From NCBI RefSeq assembly GCF_001641125.1, contig NZ_LWLP01000001.1:2714079-2778078 (forward strand): a DNA stretch of 64,000 nt, read 5' to 3'. A program made the position numbers and the translations under genes. This DNA is from Arthrobacter sp. OY3WO11 (GTDB lineage: Bacteria > Actinomycetota > Actinomycetes > Actinomycetales > Micrococcaceae). The notes under the pieces were generated by a model. That model had not been told where the DNA came from, did no database searches, and saw only the letters and a program-made list of their open reading frames with translations. The first letter of the stretch is position 1. Every line of letters starts with the position of its first letter. Below are positions 54,387 to 63,084 of this stretch, in pieces.

Positions 54387-55998
54387 CGGCTGCAGCCCTC
54401 CTGAGCGCGGCATCAAATGCGGACTGCCGGCTGACTTCCAGTTCCACCGGTTCCACCACAAGTTCCTGCGCAACAGCAGCCACTGCGGCGTTAAGCCGCC
54501 TCCGTGCCCTCGCCGCCCGTACATTGGCCGCAGCGGCGGCTATGAAGCGGCCGGTGATGGCCAGGAAAATACCCAGCACCACGCCCCCGGCAATCATCAG
54601 GGTGGGAATTGGCCACCCCTCCACCCGGGGCACCTCAGGCACGGGCATCTGGAAATAGCCCAAGGCCGCCAGGACGCCGAGCCAGCCAAGCCCGCCCAGG
54701 ACGGTGAGCAGCGCCAGCCACTGCACCACGTTGAAAACTCCCCACCACCAGGACTTCCGGTTGGCAGCGAGGTCTGTTCCGGCGATGGCCTGGTCAAGTG
54801 CATCGGGCAGCCGTTCCCGCCCCTCCCTTGCCGCTCCCCGGATGGCGGCCCGCCAGGGCCCGGGGGCTCCGGTGCTCGCGGCGTCGGCGAATTCACGTAC
54901 GGCGGCGTCCGTGCGTGCCCGCTCCGGCGCTCCTGCCGGTGGCAGGGATGTCCGGTTGAGTTCCGATGGCGCCGCGCTGCGCAGATTGAGCCGCCGCAGC
55001 GGATCAGCACGGAACCGGGAGAGCCACCGGGTCACCGGCCAGCCCGTGCGCCTGACGGACTCCAGCCGGTATGACTGGCCCACGGCGCGGACCACCACCG
55101 GAACGTTGGCCGCCACAGCCAGTTCGTCGGCCAGCCGGGAAATGGCAGCAGGCCGGACACCGGCCGCGGTCCCCTCGCCGGACACAGCGCCCAGTTCCGC
55201 TGAAGCCCTGGTGATGTCGGCAGCAAGGCGCTGAGACTGGGCCTTGCGCTTGACGGCAACCCCACGGATGGCAGCCCGGACCTGGTCAACGCCGGCCCCC
55301 GTCAACGCCGAAGCCGCAAGCACCTGGACCTTGGCAAGTCCGTCCCGGGCAAGGATGGAACGCAGGGATTCCAGGACGGGCTGCACATCACGTTCCGGCA
55401 GCCGGTCCACCTGGTTCAGGACCACCAGGGTCACCGCACCGTGGGAAGCCAGGCGGGACAGGAAGTCGTTATGGACTGCCGCGTCGGCGTACTTTTGCGG
55501 ATCAAGGACCCACACCAGGACGTCCACCATTCCCACCATCCGCTGTACGACTTCACGGTTGGATGCCTTGGTGGAGTCGAAGTCCGGCAGGTCCAGCAGG
55601 ATCAGGCCGGTGTCCTCGTCCGCGAATCCTTCGACGGCGGCGGCGTGGTGGCGGTTGCGGACGTCCAGCCAGTCCAGCAGCGGCTCGCTGCCGTCCGCAC
55701 CCCATACCCCTGCCAAAGGTTCCGACGTCGTTGGACGGCGAGCTGCCGCCGTCGCAATTTCCGCGCCGCTGACCGCGTTGAAAAGGGAGGATTTTCCGCT
55801 TCCCGTGGCACCGAAGAATCCCACCACCGTATGGTCTGCAGAGAGCGACCGCCGTGAACTTGCGCGCTCCAGGACACTGAAGACTTCCTGCAGGGACTCG
55901 TCCGGAAGGACGCCTTCGCCAAGCTCGCGGGCGTCGTTGAGGGCGGAGAGCCGGCGGTCAAGCCGGGACGCCTCGCGGGTGTCGCTGTGGCGGCTCAT
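54382..55998 (-). CDS. dynamin-like membrane GTPase (second of pair)
   Basis: A 538-residue GTPase: P-loop GATGSGKS (63-70), LLDLPDFDS (switch II/G3 region), NQVDRL in place of NKxD (G4). A helical region follows, then two or three C-terminal membrane segments (WWWGVFNVVQWLALLTVLGG, LGWLGVLAALGYF and IPTLMIAGGVVLGIFLAI, about residues 400-480) and a basic tail. The layout resembles bacterial dynamin-like proteins such as streptomycete DynA/DynB. The ATG at 55998 overlaps the stop of the partner gene (ATGA). Its own stop TAG is in the IS target duplication. Confidence 0.8.
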   Translation of the reverse strand: MSRHSDTREASRLDRRLSALNDARELGEGVLPDESLQEVFSVLERASSRRSLSADHTVVGFFGATGSGKSSLFNAVSGAEIATAAARRPTTSEPLAGVWGADGSEPLLDWLDVRNRHHAAAVEGFADEDTGLILLDLPDFDSTKASNREVVQRMVGMVDVLVWVLDPQKYADAAVHNDFLSRLASHGAVTLVVLNQVDRLPERDVQPVLESLRSILARDGLAKVQVLAASALTGAGVDQVRAAIRGVAVKRKAQSQRLAADITRASAELGAVSGEGTAAGVRPAAISRLADELAVAANVPVVVRAVGQSYRLESVRRTGWPVTRWLSRFRADPLRRLNLRSAAPSELNRTSLPPAGAPERARTDAAVREFADAASTGAPGPWRAAIRGAAREGRERLPDALDQAIAGTDLAANRKSWWWGVFNVVQWLALLTVLGGLGWLGVLAALGYFQMPVPEVPRVEGWPIPTLMIAGGVVLGIFLAITGRFIAAAAANVRAARARRRLNAAVAAVAQELVVEPVELEVSRQSAFDAALRRAAAG

Positions 55999-57788
55999 GC
56001 GTTGTCCGCCAGGCGCACCAGGGCGGCGGCATGCGCGGCCAGGGTGTCGGGGGTGCTGCGGTCGTATTCCGGCAGCCGGGAAAGGAACTTGCGCCTCTCT
56101 TCCTGCAGCAGGACCTGACACCGGGTGTGAAGGTCCTCGCGCGCTTTTTCGGCCATGCGCCTGACGGCGTCCTCGCCGAAGACGGCCTCCAGCAGCCGCT
56201 GGCCCACGACGGCGGTTCCTCCGGCGACGCCCACCTCCAGTCCGGTGAGCCCCGCCGTCATGGAAAAGACGACGATCATCAGCGCGGCGCCGAGTCCGTT
56301 GATGCCGAAGGACAGCCAGCGGGCCTGCGTCCGCTTTCCCTGGCCCTCGGTGCGGATCATGTCCATCAGGGCTTCCTGCCAGGCCCGGATCTCAGCGGCG
56401 GCGCGGTCTTCAAAGCCCGGCGTTGTGCCGGAGAGGTCATCCGTACCCAGCAGTTGGCGCCCGGCGGGGTCGTTCCGCCAGCGCTGGTCAGTGTCCTCGG
56501 CGGCATTGGCGGCTTCGTCAACAATGACAGCCTGCAGGCCGGTCTCGATGGCAGCTTCCACCCTCACGGCGGGTGCGGGTTCACCACGGAAGAAGGCACC
56601 CACGCGGTCGCGGAACCGTCCCACGTTCTGCTCAAGGGTCCGGAAGAATTCCCCCGTACCCACAAAGTCCTGCCAGCGGGCCAGCACTTCTCCCCGCAGG
56701 AGCGCACCGTCCCTCGTGGCATCCAGGATGCGGTCCGCAGCGTCCCGGTAGGCCCCGACGGCGGCATCCTCAAGGTTGGCGGCCGCGTGCTGCTGCTCCC
56801 GCGCGGCCTGTGCGACGGCGGAGACGCGCCCTGCCATGGCCCTGACGGTCCCGTTCAACGTCCGGCGGGCGATGTCGGACCGGCCGGCGGCGTCGGCGGC
56901 CAGGTCCGACAGCCAGGCCCGCAGCGGCTGGACTGCCCCGGCGGGCAGCATGCCCATCGGATCCAGGGTGGTCTCCGGAATGACGAACAGCTGCGCCGCG
57001 CCAAGGCCTTCCCGGTCCAGGAGGCTGCGCAGGTCCTCGCTGACCTCTTCTTCCGCACCCGGGGGAACCCTGTCCAGGACGACCCCCACCATGATGTCCC
57101 GTGAAGCGGCGTTGAGAAGCAGCTTCCAGGGAACGGCGTCGGCGTAACGGTTGGCAGTGGTAACGAAGACCCACAGGTCGGCGGCGGCCAGGAGCTGGGC
57201 GGCCAGCTTGCGGTTGTCATCCGAGATGGAATCAACATCCGGGGCATCCAGGACGGCAATTCCGGCGGGCACTCCCGGGTCTGCCACGAGGACAAGGGAA
57301 GACATTGCGGCTGCATCCGGCACCGCTCCTGCCCGGTTTGCCGGCACAGGGCTGTTGGTGACGAAACCACGGATCCTGCTGAGGCTCGGCAGCACGCGCT
57401 GTCCCTCGAACCAGTCCGCCTCCGACGGGTGGTGCAGGAGGATGGGCTGGCGGGTGGTGGGACGGATGGCGCCTGCGCGGGTGACCGGGTGCCCTACGAT
57501 CCCGTTCACGAGGGTTGACTTGCCCGCTCCCGTGGAACCCCCGACGACGGCCAGGAGCGGAGCGTCAAGGCTTCGGTACCGCGGAAGGATGTAGTCATCG
57601 AGCTGGGCCACGGCAGTGGCGGCCTCACGCCGGGCCTGCTCCGAGTCAGGCAGGGCAAGCGGCAGTTCGGTAGCGGCCAGATCCCCCCGCACCTCTTCCA
57701 GCAGCGCTATGGCTGCCAGGGCTCCGGCGCTGCCCGTGGGCGTGCGCTGCGCGGGGTGCGGGTGGTCCTGCTCGTTCGGGGAGGTCAC
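55995..57788 (-). CDS. dynamin-like membrane GTPase (first of pair)
   Basis: A 597-residue GTPase with P-loop GGSTGAGKS (83-91), AVLDAPDVDSI (G3, DxxD-like) and VGVVLDRVPPG in the G4 region. A long helical middle follows, then a hydrophobic hairpin near 495-535 (LSFGINGLGAALMIVVFSM, GLEVGVAGGTAVVG) and a helical end. It overlaps its partner by 4 bases, and both are surely made together as a heteromeric pair, as for DynA/DynB. The start is a GTG (57788) with a weak binding site. Membrane remodelling at division or under stress is a reasonable guess only. Confidence 0.8.
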   Translation of the reverse strand: MTSPNEQDHPHPAQRTPTGSAGALAAIALLEEVRGDLAATELPLALPDSEQARREAATAVAQLDDYILPRYRSLDAPLLAVVGGSTGAGKSTLVNGIVGHPVTRAGAIRPTTRQPILLHHPSEADWFEGQRVLPSLSRIRGFVTNSPVPANRAGAVPDAAAMSSLVLVADPGVPAGIAVLDAPDVDSISDDNRKLAAQLLAAADLWVFVTTANRYADAVPWKLLLNAASRDIMVGVVLDRVPPGAEEEVSEDLRSLLDREGLGAAQLFVIPETTLDPMGMLPAGAVQPLRAWLSDLAADAAGRSDIARRTLNGTVRAMAGRVSAVAQAAREQQHAAANLEDAAVGAYRDAADRILDATRDGALLRGEVLARWQDFVGTGEFFRTLEQNVGRFRDRVGAFFRGEPAPAVRVEAAIETGLQAVIVDEAANAAEDTDQRWRNDPAGRQLLGTDDLSGTTPGFEDRAAAEIRAWQEALMDMIRTEGQGKRTQARWLSFGINGLGAALMIVVFSMTAGLTGLEVGVAGGTAVVGQRLLEAVFGEDAVRRMAEKAREDLHTRCQVLLQEERRKFLSRLPEYDRSTPDTLAAHAAALVRLADNA

Positions 57789-57902
57789 AGCAACATCATG
57801 CCAGTTCAGGCTCCACACGGCCGCAGTTCCGGTGCGCGTTGCCGGTGGGCTCCAGCACACAACGAAAAATGGCCCCGGGCATTTGCCCGGGACCATTTCG
57901 TT

Positions 57903-57978
57903 TGGTGACCCCAGCGGGATTCGAACCCGCGTTACCGCCGTGAGAGGGCGGCGTACTAGGCCGCTATACGATGGGGCC
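57903..57978 (-). tRNA. tRNA-Glu (anticodon CTC)
   Basis: A full cloverleaf starts at 57978: 7-bp acceptor GGCCCCA with TGGGGTC, anticodon stem CCGCC/GGCGG around loop CTCTCAC (anticodon CTC), and T-arm GCGGGTTCGAATCCCGC. The terminal CCA is encoded (57903-57905). Confidence 0.97.
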
Positions 57979-58115
57979 GTGTACTTTACCGTACTTTTAC
58001 CAGCGTTTCCGCTGATCAAGCTCAGTGATTGTTTCACACACTTCGCTTCAGTTTCAAATCGGCGAACCGCCTGAAACCTTCCGTTTTGAGCTGAAAATCA
58101 GTGCTCAAACCAGAG

Positions 58116-58187
58116 CTGGGATACCAGGACTCGAACCTAGAATGACGGTACCAGAAACCGTAGTGTTGCCAATTACACCATATCCCA
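58116..58187 (-). tRNA. tRNA-Gln (anticodon CTG)
   Basis: Cloverleaf starting at 58187: acceptor TGGGATA with TATCCCA, anticodon stem ACGGT/ACCGT around loop TTCTGGT (anticodon CTG), and T-loop GGTTCGAGTCC. The discriminator is G and CCA is not encoded. Confidence 0.96.
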
Positions 58188-58345
58188 ATGATACTTTCGG
58201 GCCGGTTTTCAGGGCTTTTACCCTGCTCCGTGCGCCTCAGCACGAGAAATTACTTTACCCGAGACTTCGTGCTCGCACAAATCGGCTTCCGGCGTGCCGG
58301 TCGTGGACGCGGACCGGGCGGACGCCCGGCCCGCGCTGAGCGCCC

Positions 58346-59104
58346 TTAGGCGATGAGTTCGCCCAGTGATGACACCATGTTGCCCCGGAATTCCTGCACC
58401 TGCTCCCCCGCCCTGTTGAGCCAGACACCCAAGAGGCCGGCCGCCGTCGAGCCTTCTGCGTCCAGCAGGCGGTTGTCACCCACGTAGAGCGTTTCCGCAG
58501 GTCCGGTACCCAGGAGCCGGACACCTTCCAGGTAGATGGACGGATCAGGCTTTGCCACACCCAGCGTGTCCGTCCCCACCAGGCGCCTGACGCGTTCAAG
58601 TCCCGCACCGTCCAGCTTGGCGCGCTGATAGTCGTGGACGTTGTTGCTCACGGCGCCGTAAGGGACGCCGGCCTGGTCCAGCAGGTCCAGCAGCGGCATG
58701 ACATCCGGAAACGGCTTCACGTAGGCAGGCTGTTTTTCCACGTATGCCGTGAGCCACTGGTGGGATTGCTCACCTTCGGCAAGCTCAACCCCGAAGTGGC
58801 CCAAAGCAGCGCGGCCGCGCAGCAGCCGCTGCTCGTTGAACGTCAGTTCCCCGGCCAGATAGCGGTCGTAATAGTGGGTGGTTTCGTGCGTGAAGATGCG
58901 CCCGAACCGCTCCCATCCGGCCTGGTCCATTCCCGGCAGCAGGTGTTCGCTGACCTCCCGAAGCGCTGTGGTCATCGAAAACTCGAGGTCCACCAGCGTG
59001 TCGTCTATATCGAACAGGATCCCGCGGACTGCCCCGAAGGGCGTGTCCAGGACACCGGCGCCTGACATTCGGGTAGCTGCCATCGCTGTGCGGTCATCAG
59101 CCAC
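58346..59104 (-). CDS. HAD-superfamily hydrolase
   Basis: HAD-type phosphatase of up to 252 residues. Motif [10 protein letters not shown] (nucleophile Asp), a helical cap (about 40-130), motif II AVSNN, motif [13 protein letters not shown] (Lys) and motif [14 protein letters not shown] are complete. The substrate is unknown; the cap type suggests a phosphoglycolate-phosphatase-like or small phosphoester enzyme. It is coupled to gltX. The GTG at 59104 overlaps the gltX end, and an in-frame ATG at 59083 is an equal choice, as neither has a binding site. Confidence 0.88.
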   Translation of the reverse strand: MADDRTAMAATRMSGAGVLDTPFGAVRGILFDIDDTLVDLEFSMTTALREVSEHLLPGMDQAGWERFGRIFTHETTHYYDRYLAGELTFNEQRLLRGRAALGHFGVELAEGEQSHQWLTAYVEKQPAYVKPFPDVMPLLDLLDQAGVPYGAVSNNVHDYQRAKLDGAGLERVRRLVGTDTLGVAKPDPSIYLEGVRLLGTGPAETLYVGDNRLLDAEGSTAAGLLGVWLNRAGEQVQEFRGNMVSSLGELIA

Positions 59105-60611
59105 GGAAGGCCCGGAGCCTGCGAAGGGAGGATTCCCTGCCCAGGATCACCATGGACTCGAACAGCGGCGGAGAAATGCGCCGTCCGGAAACAGCGGTAC
59201 GCACGGGTCCGAAGGCGAGCCGTGGCTTGAGGCCGAGGTCTTCCACGAGGGCCTGCTTGAGAGCTGCCTGGATCTCTTCGGCGGTCCACTCCTGAACGCT
59301 GTCCAGGGCCGCAATAGCTGCATCCAGTACCTCGTCGAGGTTCTGCGGGAGGCCTTTCCGGGCGTCGTCGGCAACGTCGATGGCGTCGTCATCCTTGAAC
59401 AGGAATCCGAGCATGTCCGGGGCCTCGCCCAGAAGCGTGATGCGCTCCTGGATCAGCGGCGCGGCTTCGGTAAGGATGTCCTCCTGCCGTGCAGTGAGTT
59501 CCTCCCCCACGTAGCCCGCAGTGCGCAGGTACGGCACCAGCCGCTCCCGGAAGTCCTCCGGAGCGAGCATCCGGATGTGGGTGCCGTTGATAGCTTCGGC
59601 CTTCTTGATGTCAAACCGCGCCGGGTTGGCCAGGACGTCGTGGACGTCGAAGTTTTCGATGAGCTGGTCCACGGTGAAGATGTCCTCATCGGCGGAGAGG
59701 CTCCAGCCCAGCAGGGACAGGTAGTTCAGGAGGCCCTCTGGAATGAAGCCTCGGTCCCGCAGGAGGAACAGGTTGGACTGCGGATCCCGCTTGGAGAGCT
59801 TCTTGTTGCCTTCACCCATGACGTAGGGCAGGTGGCCGAACTCCGGCATGTAGCTGGCAACACCGAGTTCCATGAGTGCGCGGATGAGGACAACCTGGCG
59901 CGGTGTGGAGGACAGCAGGTCCTCGCCGCGCAGGACGTGGGTGATGCCCATCAGTGCGTCATCAACCGGGTTCACCAGTGTGTAAAGGGGGGAACCGTCA
60001 GCGCGGACAATGACGTAGTCCGGGATGCTGCCGGCCTTGAACGTGATCTCGCCGCGGACCAGGTCGGTAAAGGTGACGTCCTCATCAGGCATCCGGACCC
60101 GCAGCACGGGCAGGCGGCCCTCTGCCTTAAAGGCGGCCACCTGTTCTTCAGTCAGCTCACGGTCAAGGTTGTCGTAGCCCAGCTTGGGGTCGCGGCCAGC
60201 GGCGCGGTGGCGTGCCTCGACTTCCTCGGGGGATGAGTAGCACTCGTAGGCGTAGCCGCCCTCGATCAGCTTGGCCACGACGTCCTTGTAGAGGTCCAGC
60301 CGCTGCGACTGCCGGTAGGGCTCGTGGGGACCGCCCACTTCGACGCCCTCTTCCCACGTGATGCCAAGCCACTTCAGTGCCTCGAGCAGCTGCAGGTAGC
60401 TTTCCTCCGAGTCGCGCGCCGCATCCGTGTCCTCGATGCGGAACACGAAGGTGCCCTTGGTGTGCTTGGCATGGGCCCAGTTGAAAAGGGCCGTCCGGAT
60501 CAGCCCGACGTGCGGGGTGCCGGTGGGCGACGGGCAGAACCGGACCCGCACGGGCGTGTCGGCAGAAACGGAGGGCAGGGAGGCAGCATTCGACGCGGAA
60601 GCAGTAGTCAT
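59097..60611 (-). CDS. gltX: glutamyl-tRNA synthetase
   Basis: Class I synthetase (504 residues) that charges tRNA-Glu. HIGH-type motif [11 protein letters not shown] (about 29-39) and KMSKS-type motif KLSKRDPQ are present, with an anticodon-binding helical domain at the end. Actinobacteria usually lack a glutaminyl-tRNA synthetase and form Gln-tRNA through Glu-tRNA-Gln and GatCAB. The enzyme may therefore be non-discriminating. This fits the tRNA-Gln and tRNA-Glu genes 1-1.5 kb downstream on the same strand. Confidence 0.96.
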   Translation of the reverse strand: MTTASASNAASLPSVSADTPVRVRFCPSPTGTPHVGLIRTALFNWAHAKHTKGTFVFRIEDTDAARDSEESYLQLLEALKWLGITWEEGVEVGGPHEPYRQSQRLDLYKDVVAKLIEGGYAYECYSSPEEVEARHRAAGRDPKLGYDNLDRELTEEQVAAFKAEGRLPVLRVRMPDEDVTFTDLVRGEITFKAGSIPDYVIVRADGSPLYTLVNPVDDALMGITHVLRGEDLLSSTPRQVVLIRALMELGVASYMPEFGHLPYVMGEGNKKLSKRDPQSNLFLLRDRGFIPEGLLNYLSLLGWSLSADEDIFTVDQLIENFDVHDVLANPARFDIKKAEAINGTHIRMLAPEDFRERLVPYLRTAGYVGEELTARQEDILTEAAPLIQERITLLGEAPDMLGFLFKDDDAIDVADDARKGLPQNLDEVLDAAIAALDSVQEWTAEEIQAALKQALVEDLGLKPRLAFGPVRTAVSGRRISPPLFESMVILGRESSLRRLRAFRG

Positions 60612-60661
60612 AGTGGCTCCAACTTTACCGTCTGCCGCCAGGGGTCCGGGCGGCCCGGGCG

Positions 60662-61438
60662 TCAGCGGCGGACTATGGGGTTGGACAGGCGGCCAATGCC
60701 CTCGATCTCAACCTCGAAGCGGTCACCGGCCTTGACCAGGCCCACTCCGGCTGGTGTTCCGGTCATGATGACGTCGCCGGGCAGCAGGGTGAAGGCCTGG
60801 GACACGACGGACACCAGCTCGCGGACCCCCCGGATCATCTGGCTGGTGCTGCCGTCCTGCCGCAGTTCTCCGTTGAGCCGGCCCTGGATCTGCAGGTCCT
60901 CGGTGTCCAGGTCCGTCTCGATCCACGGGCCAAGCGGCGCCGAGGTGTCAAAGCCCTTGGCCCGGGTCCACTGCAGGTCGGTCTTCTGGACGTCCCGGGC
61001 TGTGAGGTCGTTGCCGCAGGTGTAGCCGAAGATGACATCGTCCACGCGGTCTTCGGGCACGTCCTTGCAGATCCGTCCGATGACCACGCACAGCTCCGCC
61101 TCAAAGGACACTTCCTCGGAGAAGTCCGGCAGCACCACGGGATCGTTGGGGCCGACGACGGCGGTGTTCGGCTTCAGGAACAGGAGCGGCTGGGCGGGGA
61201 CTTCATTGCCGAGTTCATGTGCATGCTCCACGAAGTTGCGGCCCACGCCGATGACCTTGCTGCGGGGGATGATCGGCGCCAGCAGCCGGACGTCCTCCAG
61301 CTTGTGGCGGACGGAGGTTCGCTCCACGCCGTTGAAGAAGGGGTCTCCATGGATGACAGTGATTTCCTCACTGCCGGCGTCACCTTCGACGACGCCGTAA
61401 AGGGGATCAGAATCAACAACAAACCTGGCAATACGCAT
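60662..61438 (-). CDS. fumarylacetoacetate hydrolase family protein
   Basis: FAH-fold protein (258 residues). The metal site is visible in [13 protein letters not shown] (two Glu) and the Asp of [31 protein letters not shown] and [15 protein letters not shown] are standard. The family hydrolyses or decarboxylates beta-dicarbonyl compounds, for example oxaloacetate or acylpyruvates; the substrate is not known. It lies directly upstream of gltX, a pairing common in actinobacteria, and 5 bases after the MBL gene. Confidence 0.9.
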   Translation of the reverse strand: MRIARFVVDSDPLYGVVEGDAGSEEITVIHGDPFFNGVERTSVRHKLEDVRLLAPIIPRSKVIGVGRNFVEHAHELGNEVPAQPLLFLKPNTAVVGPNDPVVLPDFSEEVSFEAELCVVIGRICKDVPEDRVDDVIFGYTCGNDLTARDVQKTDLQWTRAKGFDTSAPLGPWIETDLDTEDLQIQGRLNGELRQDGSTSQMIRGVRELVSVVSQAFTLLPGDVIMTGTPAGVGLVKAGDRFEVEIEGIGRLSNPIVRR

Positions 61439-61443
61439 GGCTC

Positions 61444-62283
61444 CTACCCTACCGTCTCGCCGGGCGTGGCTCCCCGGGCCTGCTGCTGCCCTGCGTCTCC
61501 CCGAAGGTAGTGAAGCTGGGCCGAGACGGACGTTTCGGCCGCGCGCCGCACGGAAGGGTCGACGTCGGCATAGACGACGTCCGCGACGTCACCGGCGGAA
61601 GCTTCCGGGCCAAGGCTGGCCAGGGCAGCACGCACCTGTTCGAGCCGTTCCAGGCGGTGGCTTCGATAGGCCCGGGCAACGTCAGCCAGTGACGGAAGGG
61701 TAGGGCCGTGGGCGGGGAGGACCGCGGAAGGCCCAAGAGCCTCCAGCTTGTCCAGCGAGGCAAGGTAGTCGCCCAGGGTGCCGTCAGGGTAGTCAAGCAT
61801 GGTGGTGCCCCGGCCGAGGATGGTGTCGCCGGAGAGAACCGAACCGTGCGGGCCGTCACCGGGAAGGTGGAAACAGACCGAATCTGACGTGTGGCCAGGA
61901 GTAGCCACCACCCTCACCTCGAGCCCTCCTGCATGGATCACCTGGCCGTCCTTTAGGGGAACGCCCCCGCCGTGGCAGTGGGCAGTGTCTGCCGCCCGCA
62001 CCGGGGCACCGGTCACCTGGTGCAGCCGTGCAGCACCGGCAGTGTGGTCCGCATGGCGGTGGGTCACGAGGACCAGCTCAACAGGCCCGGCCGCGGCGAG
62101 TGCCTGAAGGTGGGCCTCGTCAAGCGGCCCAGGATCGACCACCACGGCACCCGGGTTGCCCGGTGCCCTCAACACGTAGGAGTTGGTTCCCTCCAGGCTC
62201 ATGGGGCCGGGATTGGGAGCCAGGACGAACCGCGTCAGGGCGGAGCTGCGCTGCAGGACGGGACCGGAAGCTGAAGTCACCAT
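61444..62283 (-). CDS. MBL-fold metallo-hydrolase
   Basis: Metallo-beta-lactamase fold hydrolase of about 279 residues. Zinc ligands are in THRHADHTAGA, TPGHTSDSV, SGDTILGRG and PAHGPTL. The C-terminal helical part (HRLERLEQVRAALASL) matches the LACTB2-like subgroup; the substrate is unknown. The ATG at 62283 has AAGGA four bases upstream; a GTG three bases later is equally possible. It is the first gene of the MBL-FAH-gltX run and divergent from the next gene. Confidence 0.88.
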   Translation of the reverse strand: MVTSASGPVLQRSSALTRFVLAPNPGPMSLEGTNSYVLRAPGNPGAVVVDPGPLDEAHLQALAAAGPVELVLVTHRHADHTAGAARLHQVTGAPVRAADTAHCHGGGVPLKDGQVIHAGGLEVRVVATPGHTSDSVCFHLPGDGPHGSVLSGDTILGRGTTMLDYPDGTLGDYLASLDKLEALGPSAVLPAHGPTLPSLADVARAYRSHRLERLEQVRAALASLGPEASAGDVADVVYADVDPSVRRAAETSVSAQLHYLRGDAGQQQARGATPGETVG

Positions 62284-62373
62284 CCCATCCTTGCACTGCA
62301 TGCTGAGCCAGGTGAGTTTTGCCCGCCGGAATAGAACAGCCCGCGGCCCGGGTTGACCATCAAGGAAGACCAC

Positions 62374-63000
62374 ATGTTCCCCACCAGGAAGCCGGAACCG
62401 GACACCATGAGCACAACCACCCTTGCTGACCTCCTCGCCGATGCTGACGCTGCTGGCCACGACCATGCTGCGACCGAGAAGAACAGCGGACTCCAACACA
62501 TCCACAACCACGCGACCGGCAGCATTGTCTGGTTTCCAACGTGGAAGAAGTACCGCGAAACGGCCGATTGGAGCGTAGCCGTGGACGGCCTCACCGGAGA
62601 TTTCAGCTCAGGGACGGCCCCAGTGGAGGAATCCGCTTCCGAGCTCCTGGCCCAGGACCTTGACCTGCTGCTGACCAGGGCAGCTTCTTCCGGTGACGCC
62701 AACATCTTTGTGCAGGAGAACCTGGTTCAGCACCTGACGCGGACCTGGGCTGTTGGCGACGCCGCCGCGAAAGCCAAGGGGCAGGACCTGCCCACCGGAA
62801 GCACTACACCGTCCATATTTGCCGGCTACCCCTACGACGTATACGCCCAGGATGGCGGCGTCTTTGCGACAACGCTGTGGAACGACATCCTTGATGCCCG
62901 CCGCAACCAGGCCATCGCCGAAGAGGCGGCCCGGAAGGCGCTGAAGCCGGTTTCCCGGAAGGCGCTGAAGAACGCTGCCCGAAAGGCCGCCCGGCGCTGA
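62374..63000 (+). CDS. uncharacterised protein with basic tail
   Basis: A 208-residue protein I do not recognise. A polar N-terminal part contains His pairs (AGHDHAATEKN, HIHNHATGSI). A middle part is rich in aromatic residues (VWFPTWKKYRETADW, SIFAGYPYDVYAQDGG). The last 30 residues are strongly basic, built from K-A-L-K/A-R-K units (ARKALKPVSRKALKNAARK). The tail resembles histone-H1-like nucleic-acid-binding ends. The ATG at 62374 has AAGGAAG six bases upstream; ATGs at 62353 and 62407 are less supported. Confidence 0.75.
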   Translation: MFPTRKPEPDTMSTTTLADLLADADAAGHDHAATEKNSGLQHIHNHATGSIVWFPTWKKYRETADWSVAVDGLTGDFSSGTAPVEESASELLAQDLDLLLTRAASSGDANIFVQENLVQHLTRTWAVGDAAAKAKGQDLPTGSTTPSIFAGYPYDVYAQDGGVFATTLWNDILDARRNQAIAEEAARKALKPVSRKALKNAARKAARR

Positions 63001-63030
63001 TCAGCCGACCGGCATGCTGCCGAACGAACG

Positions 63031-63060
63031 GCGCCTGCCGGACCCAAGTCCGGCAGGCGC
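63031..63060. terminator. hairpin between the uncharacterised gene and ilvE
   Basis: A perfect 12-bp GC-rich stem (63031-63042 with 63049-63060) with loop CCCAAG lies between the two convergent genes. No long T-tract follows, so it is a U-poor bidirectional terminator candidate. Confidence 0.65.
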
Positions 63061-63084
63061 CGTCGTGCGTTTGCAAATACCCTG

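Noticed and set aside
57903..58187. tRNA genes as an integration site for a genomic island
   Set aside because: Flanks are core genes on both sides, no partial tRNA copy or integrase is near, and xerC at 2.5 kb is a housekeeping gene.
58314..58329. Terminator after the HAD gene
   Set aside because: Only a 7-bp stem with a two-base loop in very GC-rich sequence and no U-tract; too weak to call.
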